From Candidatus Omnitrophota bacterium (lineage in GTDB: Bacteria > Omnitrophota > Omnitrophia > Omnitrophales > Aquincolibacteriaceae), in assembly GCA_016196565.1 (NCBI GenBank), contig JACPXK010000109.1, forward strand, positions 1 to 9,954: DNA of 9,954 bases, given 5' to 3'. Under the pieces are notes generated by a model. The model saw only the letters and a list, made by a program, of their open reading frames with translations. It was not told the origin of the DNA and searched no databases. Position 1 is the stretch's first letter; each line of letters opens with the position of its first letter. Position numbers and translations under genes: made by a program. Of the stretch, positions 1 to 9,500 are shown piece by piece.

Positions 1-1
1 A

Positions 2-562
2 CGTTATCACCGCCGCGCGATCAATCAATACGCTGAAATTCTTGCCAAGGACTGGACTCCTCAATCTCTTGGCTTTTGGATCGGTGTCAGAGTTCCCATG
101 AAAGAGTCCGATCGAGTGGAACATTTTAAAAAGAATATGTTTTCAATTTATCAGCAAGTCCAGAACGGAAGGCATAAAACACTTTTCTATCCCGCTGCCA
201 GCCAAGATACTTTGAGAGTATTGCTGGCTTACGATGCTTCCGAGATAACCGCGGTGGATCTTAAGGATCCTCGTCTGGAAAGGGAATTAGAGAGAATTAA
301 TATTCGATTCAAATTGAGAACTTATCGCGAGGATAATTTTCAGGTTAAAGAATTTAGATTTTGGCTGGCCGGGAAGCGGCGCCTGATTCGTTATTACGTC
401 GGCGATGCTACGCAAAAGAATTTTCTCAATGGAAATTCGTACGATGTGATTCATGTGTTCCGTCCGGACGATTCATTTTCATACACCCTCACAAAAGAAG
501 TTTATGATGCGGTGAATGACGGCGGTTTTGTTTCTTATGATGAAGAGCCCGTCACTATATCA
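2..562 (+). other. Rossmann / SAM-methyltransferase-like domain (N-terminally cut)
   Basis: Residues 1-187. The order of elements matches a class I methyltransferase fold. A first strand and loop reads LFYPAASQD (residues 61-69), where the family has a glycine-rich loop. A helix follows, then strand 2 ending in the acidic residue of ITAVDL (D86). Next comes YYVGDAT (residues 131-137, D135), like the motif before the adenine pocket, then YDVIHVF (147-153) as strand 4, and a late DAVNDGGFVSYDE that resembles the 'L.pGG.l' turn. The glycine-rich loop is replaced by Pro-Ala-Ala-Ser, so cofactor binding may be weakened or lost. The domain start lies upstream of the window. The substrate cannot be inferred. 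An alternative is another Rossmann nucleotide-binding fold that is not a methyltransferase. Confidence 0.55.
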
Positions 563-3500
563 AGTGAAGTGGCGTCGGACGATATGCCCGGAACCGCCGT
601 AAGCTTGGTCGTTCATGGCCGGTTTAATCCGGACGAAGTCCACACGATTTATCAAATTCAAAAAACCCCGGCGGGTTTGGCCCGTTCTGAATATAGAAAA
701 CCGCTTAAAAGGTCTACCCAATTAGCCTTGATCGGAGGCGTGGAAACACTTGCGCCTTTCGTGGAAGATCTTGCGCGGTATGGTTTTGTTTCCGCCGGAG
801 GACTCATCGAGACTATCATTCCTTTCGGATTCAATGCGGGAAATTCCAGCCTGCTTCAGGAAGATATCAAGTTAGTTTGGGAAGCGGAAGGCCCGGTATT
901 TTTACGCAAGACCGGCAGAGGAAAATGGGTCCCTATTACCACGATCCCAAGTCCGGGCGCTTTTATGTACGCCTTGGGTGCCGGGTATCAAAATGACAAA
1001 ATCCAAAAAATTATGCGTTATCGCTCACGGGAAAATAGTTTCTCCGCCGCAAAAATTGTCGAAGAGGCCGAAGCGGAAGTCCGCGCAGACAATGTTTATA
1101 CTTTACAAACAAAAAGTGTGAGAAGGCTGTTTCAGCAATTAAAAAAATATGCAGTGATTGTAGACAGGCAATTCACCAAAAGTGGTGTGGATTTTCGAGG
1201 TTTGCAAGGGGTGGTGAATTGGCAAAATCGGGCAATCACCATACAAAATATTCTTTATCTCGGGGCCATGCTTGAGGCTGGCGCCTTGAGGCCGGGAGGC
1301 ATTCACCCTGAAAAATATCGCCAGGCAGTCGAGCGGCTGGTAAGAATTCTCGAAGCCCCCAGCATGCCGGTACACTCTTCTTTTTGGTCCCATGAAGAGG
1401 CCCAGACCGTAGTTTATTTGAAAAGGGCACAGACATTTACTCTGCCCAATAAGGAAAAAATCAACACCAACCGCATTGTGGGACAGCATACCTGGAAATC
1501 CCTGCGGTCTCAGCTGGAAAAAGATAATCGAGTGACTAAAGTCCAGCTTGAAGCCAAACAAAAAAGTCCGCAAGACCGTCCGCGCGTTGTCCGTCCTCCC
1601 GCCACAGAAGATGTTTTACGAATCATTCGCGAAGCAGAACAGCTTAATTTTATTCCAGAGAATTTGGAAACCGAATTACCCATGCTTTTAGGGTCGCCTG
1701 AAATTGCTGAAGCGCTGAGACAAAGAAAAAGAAACGGAAAAATTACCAACCTTATTCTTCCCGCCACGACCAGTGACGGAAATCCTCCCGTGATTGGAAG
1801 TGAATGGGCAAGGGCGCTTGAAAGAGGAACGGGCATTGCTTTGCATGAATGGGTGACGCATTTGTGGGCCAATCAATTTTCAGCCCATCCCAATCCGGAT
1901 GTCAGGGAAGAAGCCAAGCAGCTTCTTCAAAGCGAAAGAGAAAGGACCGGCGCAAAAGTAAGAACGACTTCGTTAGACCCGGATTTTGTCCGTTCTTTAA
2001 GCGCGCTCAAAGGCCGTAAACAAATTTCCGTTTTTCAAGGCCCGCTTGCCCAAAAAGTCCAGATCCCCAGCCGCCAGCCGGGCCTCGCCGAGCCGGATGA
2101 TGCTTACCGGATCTCTCCGGCGCTCGTCGGTTTTGTCTTAAAAATGCAGGAAATTCTTTATAAGCATGGTGTGGCGCCGGTCCTGACCAGTGATATTGAC
2201 GGAAGTTTGAAAATTTCAGGCTCTAAGCTGTTAGGAAAACTTGAAGCTCAGGAAATCGCGGACATATTGCGCGCCTTTGCACCGATGGTTCTTTTGACGG
2301 GCGGCGCCGCCGACGTCGTCCAAAATTTGACCACCAAAGTCATTCAAGGAAAATTAAAACCCAAAGAATATGCTTTGATGCAGCGCCTGCTTCTTCAGGC
2401 TGTGGCCGGCTCTATGACTTTGGTGTTTAACCCCGATCGCGCCAAGGAACAATACGCTTATGAAATGATGGCAGGCGTTAATTTGCAGGACGAATTAACG
2501 CCGCAGCAACTGGCTAAGGTGCGGGAAATTTTTGATGAGCTGGCGGAAAAATATAAAGATGAATTAAAGAAAAGTAATCACAAGTATTCCAACTTTAAGG
2601 GGATTGATGGTAAAGGGCTTAACGCGCAGGGATTTTTCGGGGATGTCTACGATTACCGCATTGCCGGCATCACTTTTGCCGCGCTGGGTAAAGAAGCCGC
2701 CTCTGAAGTCGCCAAGCTTTACGGCGCAGAACCCGGCAGCAAAGAAAGAATGAAAAAATACCGGGATTTTCTTAAAAAGCGGTTTGCTCAGGAAAAAATT
2801 CCTCTCGATTTGAGAATGGGCAGTGAACATCAAATCGACGCCACTTTAAAAGGCTGGAACAAAGGCCAAGCCCTGAGATTTCTTTCAGGACTCACCGGAA
2901 TTGTCACAGCGGCCATGCTTTTTGGCGGCGATAATATTGTCTCCAATGAGGATGGAACTGCCGGCAATGATACTCCCGGCGCTCAAGAAGCCGCTTTGTC
3001 CATTAATCTGAACGCCATCTTGATGAAAATTCTCGAAGGCAGAATCGTCATTACGGCAGCCAATAAGGGCGATGACGGGGGAATGCTGCCTTATCTGCGT
3101 TTATACCGTCTTTTTTATGAACAGCTTGTGCCGGCCGCTAAAAAAGATTTTCTCAAACGTTTAATGAACGGAGTTAAAAGAGAAAAAGAATCGCAGAAAA
3201 AACGCTCGCTCGCCTGGGCCCGGAAACAACTTTTAAATTTCAAGAAAGTTTCTTCTGCCGAAATCACGTCAGCGCTTCATTATATTGAAAACCTCATTCT
3301 TAAAGGGGATGACGAAGACGCTTTTCTGGCTTACCGGGCCTTAAAGAGTTTATCGCTCATGAAATTGACGTCTAGCGCCATCCATGATGTTGAGAAACAA
3401 TTCCGCAATTATGCCAGAAGAATGGGGAAGGAAGAATATCAGGAATATGCAAAAAAATATCAGGATTCACCTCCTGCCCTGAGTCTGGAAACAAATCGTA

Positions 3501-6500
3501 CTGCCGGCACCGCTTTTATCCCGACGGAAAATATTCCCGACTTGGACCCCGAGGAAGCGCCTCAGCTTCAAGAAATCGGACGGCAAGCCCTGCAGAATAC
3601 AAAAGTGGGCTATGTTATTTTATTTGATGATGAAACGGTGGACGAGAAGGCCCTTGCCGCGCAAATGAATCATATCCGCAGGCTTCAGCAAAATTCAAAA
3701 AACGGTCTTATTCCGGTCACGCTTGTCGCCAATTTCAAAAAGCACATTCAACCAGACGGGACCGTGGAAGGGGCTTATCATCATCAAAGACTGATCGAAG
3801 TTTTAAGAAAAAACCGGTTTTTCGGTCTCGATCCCCAACAAATTGAAATCGAATTTCAGGGTATGTTTCACACCATGGACGCCGAACATCGCCAGCCTTA
3901 TGTTTTTAGGGCCGCGGGACGGCATTTTCATACTCCCGGTACATTGAACGGTTTTCTCACGCCCGCTGTCCATCAAGTTTATGAAAAATGGACAGAGCAG
4001 GGAGTGGATTATGTGATTGTGTCAGATATGAAAGCAGCGCTGCCTTCGGCAAAGCAAATCGAAGTTCTCGATCAAACCATGGTCGGACGATTGATGCATG
4101 AAGAAAAAGAAATGGTGACTTTAGTGACCGGTAAAAGGGCGGAAAGTTCCGGCCGTGCGGCACTTTATTATCACAGAACCGTAAAACGCTATGAATTAAT
4201 TCAAGAAAGTACTCTCACGGAACCGGGGAATGCCCATTTGGTTGATTTTGGAAGGTCCGTGGTTTCTCTTCAAGCCGTTTTAGGCCGTCTTTCGCTTTCT
4301 TCAAAAACGAAAACAAAAGTCAGTCAAAGCCAGCGGCAGCAGAAAGTGCTTCAGCTGTCTCAAAAACTACGCCGCTTGCCTTATGTGCAGCGCCAAACCA
4401 TACGTGAAAGCAAAATCCGTAGTGTTCAAATTGACACCTTTGACCGTCCGTTTTCTTTACTGACCAAAGAATTGGACACGGATTTTCTGGACATTCGTTC
4501 TTTCACGGCGCTTCGTTCCAGCTCAGAAATGCGCCGCGGCCGGCAGGGATTTCTCGAAAATAATCAGATTAAACAAGTTGTCGAGCAAATTAGGAAGCGA
4601 AACAAAACTCGGGCATATGCTAATTTTTTTATTCGGTTTTTATGGGATTCGATAGATGCGTTATTGCAGTGGAAATTGTCCCGATGGATCCTTGCTCGTC
4701 TTAAGCAACTTAGGCAAAAGCCTTATCCAGATTTGAAATGGAAAAATTCAATCGAGGGTGATTTTTCCCAGGCCGAGATCGATACGATTAAAAGAAGAGG
4801 GGATTTATTGGCCTCTGTCTATTCTAAACTGGGCCCCGAAGCCAAAAAAGTGCTGCTCATCCCATCCTTTTTGCTGGTTTTTATGGGAATCAAACCGATT
4901 TATATCCGCATCCCAGAGATCGGAGATCCTGATCCTAAGATTTTGTTAGAAGAGCTTCAGAAAAATCTTGGAATGGGAACCGGAATGAACCTTCTTTTTC
5001 AGGAAGATAATTCGAATAGGGATGTTTTTGACCCCGAGCAAATTATTTCAGCCTTGTTAACAAGGATGGATTTTTTGGAAGAAACAGGAGTCTTATATCC
5101 GGGAGATAATTTTTCGGGATCTATCGATAGGGTAGTTACGCAGATTCGCACTATCAGAGACATGATAGAACAAAAAAGGCGGATGGATGAGCTTGGGAGC
5201 TCCTTAGTAAGCACTTTTTTCCAAATAGCACAGGGTAATTCCGCTATGCAAGACATTATTTTTGGAGTTTTGTTGAAATATCCTGAAGCAGCCATTCGTG
5301 CCGGGGTAGGCAGGCAGAATTATGTTCCCGGAAATTATGCTTATCAGCTGACGCCCTATCCCAGAATTCAACTGGTGGTGGAACAGGATGATCAAGGAAG
5401 AATTAGCGAAGGCTCTTTAGAATATTTGGCGCGCATGGTGGATACGCTGGATTACGCTTATTCACGCATTCGCCGTGAAAGTGATTTTTCAAGCATTGCC
5501 GGCGAAATTCATTTGCCGGAACGTGCTTTGAAGGCGCCTCCTCAAGATATTTTTTCTCGCACACCATTAGAGCAATTGACCGAACGAGAAATTGAAAAAG
5601 CCGATGAAGGTGAACTTAGAAAATGGATAAGCCTTATCAATGCGCATTCAGACGACATCGCTATTGTTGATCAGGGACAGAATATTTTACGCCGGCTTGA
5701 TGAAGGAGATCGAACGCAAGCGGAGTTTGGAGCGTGGGTTAATCGCACATTAGAAGGGATGCCTTCACGCGGACCGGCTGATGTTTATTCTTTGCGCAAG
5801 CCCCTAGAAGCGGCCCGTATTTTTGTAAGCCGTTATGTTTATACGCTGCCTTCTTCGGCTTTAAGAGAAGAGCAGCATGAAGGCGTTCGACGAATACTCG
5901 AAGAGGTCGATCAATGGCTTCCCGAATACCGTGATCTTATCAAACGTTACCACGCCGTTGAGGAGCCTGATGAAGCCTTAGTCAAAAATATTAAAACTTT
6001 GACCGGAAAGATAGCCGCTCAAGGAAGGACCGGAAGACTACCCTATGGCTATAGGCACGCTGTTCCCGAAGCTCTTGGGAAAACGGTTCTTATAATCCAT
6101 GGTTATCTTGCTGAAGGTCCAGACGGAGGCTACATCAGGATCAAAAATAAAAATAGCTTAAATAAATTAATTTTTCAAATTGAAGCGGTACGGCTTTTGC
6201 TCAATGCAAACATGATTAACCGCATTGACGAGCGAATCTTTTTTGACGGAAATGAATTTGATTTAGAAGCAATTCAAAGGGCCGTTTTGGTCCGGTCTGA
6301 ATTGAGAGCGCAACTAAGCGTTTCTGAAACAGATCAAAAAATGGCGCGTTCCGTTATTTGGTTTTTTCTCAGAAGAGGAGTCTATTTTAGCGTAGACATG
6401 GAAGACGTTTATCAGGAAATTTATTTAGCATTTGCCAATGCTCGGAGTCAAGGGCAGGTCCCGGAAGAGAAAACGTTGTGGTTTGAGGGAGTCAAAGCAG

Positions 6501-9500
6501 TATCTAGCTTGGTCAACAACCAGACAAAGTATAAACGTCTCGTTCGGAGAATCAAATTAAATCCTAAAATTATAACGCCGGTTGGAGATCAAAATTTTCC
6601 CGCAAGGCTTCAGAACCTTATGGATCGTCAGGCATGGAATAACAAAACCCTTGGGGAGGCTGTAGGGGTAGATCAGAATACTGTATCAAATTGGCGAAAT
6701 GGAATTCAATTTCCTCGGCCATTTCAAATGAAGAAACTGGCCAAGGTTTTAAAGGTTGACACGAGTTTTCTTATGGTGGGTGTTTCTCGTGAGGAACTCT
6801 TAGGCGTGCGCATTGATGATTTTGAAAGCTTGGAGTATAAGAAAATTTTCGGACTCAAGATCAAGCTTTTAAGGTATGAAAAAGGATTATCGTTGAGGGA
6901 GTTAGCTAATAAAGTTGGTGTTAACAAGGCCGCTGCCATTGACTGGGAGAATGGAAGGTTTAAGAAATTACCTTATCCTTCCAATATGAAAAAGTTAGCG
7001 GTTTTGCTAGGGACTACGGTGAGTCAGCTCCTTGCGGGAATGACAAAAGATGTTTTGTTAAATCAAAAAGCCGAGGATGAAGAATCACCGGAATTTCGCA
7101 AATGGTTTTCCTTAAAAATCACTGTTTTAAGGTATGAAAGAGGATTGACTCAAGAAGAGCTTGGTTCCAAAGCGGGCCTGAGTTCTTCGTCCATCAACCT
7201 TTTAGAACGCGGAGGTTTTCCAAGGAGAAACCAGTGGTATGTCCCCAATCTCGCTGCCGAATTAAGGACCTCTGTAAGCCAGCTTGTTGCGGGAGAGGCT
7301 GAAGAATCATTAATGCAAGCTGTGCAAAACGCGCCAACGGCAAAAGAGAGAAAAAGATTCGGGTTGAAAATGAAAGTGCTGCGTTTGAAAAAAGGATGGA
7401 GCATGCATCAACTTTCTCGGGAAACAGAAATTGACCGGCGTATCCTTGGATGGCTGGAAAAGGGCAGGCCGACCTTTGGTTACAGTTTTATGAAACGGTT
7501 GGCGAAAAGCCTTGGTGTTTCGATCAGCCGAATTGTTGCCGGCATGCCCGAAAATGATTTAATGAACATGGCATTAGTGTTACCTGGGCAAAACGTGGTG
7601 AGCATGAGCCGTGAATCAAGACGAATGCTGACGCTTAAAGTAAGAGTTTTATGGTATAAAAAAGAATGGAAATTGTCCGATTTAAGCGATGCCATTGGCG
7701 AAGGTAGAATTGTTCATTCTGGAATGACTCCCGGTGTCCATTCTGTCCGTCGCTTTGCTAAACAGCTGAATATTTCTGTCAGCCGGCTGTTGACCGGGAT
7801 GAGCGAAGCAAAGTTGATGGCGGCTTCAGCCAATGAATCTGATCCCGATGCTGCGAAAAAATGGATAGGATTAAAGTTGCAAGTCCTGAGGTATAAAAAA
7901 GGCTGGAGCTTGCACCGGTTATGGCAGGAAACGGGAATAAGTCGCCATGCCCTTGATCGTTTTGAAAAGGGACGTGCTTTGCCGCCAGTCTCGACGGCAA
8001 ATCTTTTGGCCCAAAAATTGGGGTCTTCTAGCGATAGAATTTTTTCAGGCGTCACGTTGTCCATGGCCAGTTCAGAAATGCGGGGGACAGAGATTACTCC
8101 TTCCATCATTGATGAAAGAGCCGAGCAATTGACGCAGATAATGCTGGCTCCGATGACAGAGGACAGCGCCATTTTCGAAATTGAAAATGCCCCGATTCAC
8201 GCATTTATTTTTTCCAATGTTAAATTAATGGAACCAGCCTTCACAAGATTTGTATCAGGGCTTGCCGGCACGGCCCGGCAGGCTGCGGATTTTTATTCCG
8301 CCTATTCAGACAATGAGCTTAATGCATCTGAAAGAAAACTTAGGGAAGACATGCTCCGTCTTGGAATTTTGATCGAAGATCAAGGAAAATATCGTGGGAA
8401 CGAAAATCATTCTTTTCTGGCCATAGTTCCCCGTAAGGATGTGTCAGCAGCGACTGAAGAACTTGCTCATACCGTCTTTGTTTCTTATCCGGATTATGCC
8501 GCCAAAGTTCGCGAGCTTTGGAAAAGCTTGGATGCAAAACTCAGAGATGAATTTGTAAAATTTTTGGGAGAAGACGGGGTTTATAGCGGCGTTTCGGAAA
8601 GCCCAGAAAATTCGGCAGGCTACGAATTTTTAATTGCGGAATTCGCAGGGAAAGTAAGGGACCCCCAAAATAGATTTTATGGATCCCGGTCTCGCGATCT
8701 TTCGCGGGAAGAGAGATTTAATGAAGTGCGAGGCCGCCTGCGTGAGCTCGAATCGGAAATCCATCTTGGAGAAGTCATAAGTGTTCCCCGCTCCGAAATG
8801 CGAAACTTAGAAGATGAAATTCAAAATGGCCTTTCTGGTCTTAATGATGACCAAACAGACGTTGTAAGTGCTCATATTAATATGCTGGATAAGCTTTTGA
8901 TTAAAGCCGACGGAGTATTTTTAAGATCTCATGATAAATTAACTAAGAGAGTGATCGAAGCGCTTAAGAATAATCTTAATCATGAATATAGGGATATTGC
9001 AGAAGCAAGCACAATGACTATGGCTTATCTTTTTAATCAGCTCAACGGGAGGTTTATTCTATTAGATCCTGGATTTTTTAAGGGAGTGATTGAAGCGCTT
9101 CAAAAGAATTTAAATTCTGAAAACGAGCATATATTTCGGGCGACAACGATCGCGTTCCAAGCCCTTTTTCAGCATCTTGACGAAGAATTCATTCGAACTT
9201 ATCCCGCACTTTTTGAGACAATCGTTAAAACATTCAAAGATAAGCTCAAAGATACAAATGCAGAAACAAAAAGAGCAAGCGCTCTTCCTTTAGGAGCTCT
9301 TTTTGGCCGTATGGGTAAGCAATTTGTTTTAGCGCATGCTGATCTTTTTGAAGAAGTCCTAAAGGCCCTCAAAGATAATCTTAATCATGAAAATACAGAC
9401 ACGCTCAGAGCAAATATTTCTGCACTCGAGGCACTTCTGCCCCAGATCGGCGAAAAATTTATTTTAAAGCGGGAGGAACTTTTTGAGCAAATTATAGCAG

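Noticed and set aside
1139..1573. 144-residue antisense ORF on the - strand
   Set aside because: It lies opposite the giant + strand frame, has a composition typical of a shadow frame and no recognisable domain or ribosome binding site.
4850..4900. Transmembrane helix at residues 1617-1633
   Set aside because: It is only about 17 residues long, contains Pro and Gly, and no second hydrophobic segment is nearby. A buried core segment is more likely.
4758..4949. Short + strand ORF in another frame (also 7947-8132)
   Set aside because: Both overlap the continuous giant frame and look like random frame-shifted translations.
7714..8172. 152-residue antisense ORF on the - strand
   Set aside because: It is antisense to XRE units 5 and 6, whose + strand reading is clearly a real protein family. 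The antisense product shows no family pattern.
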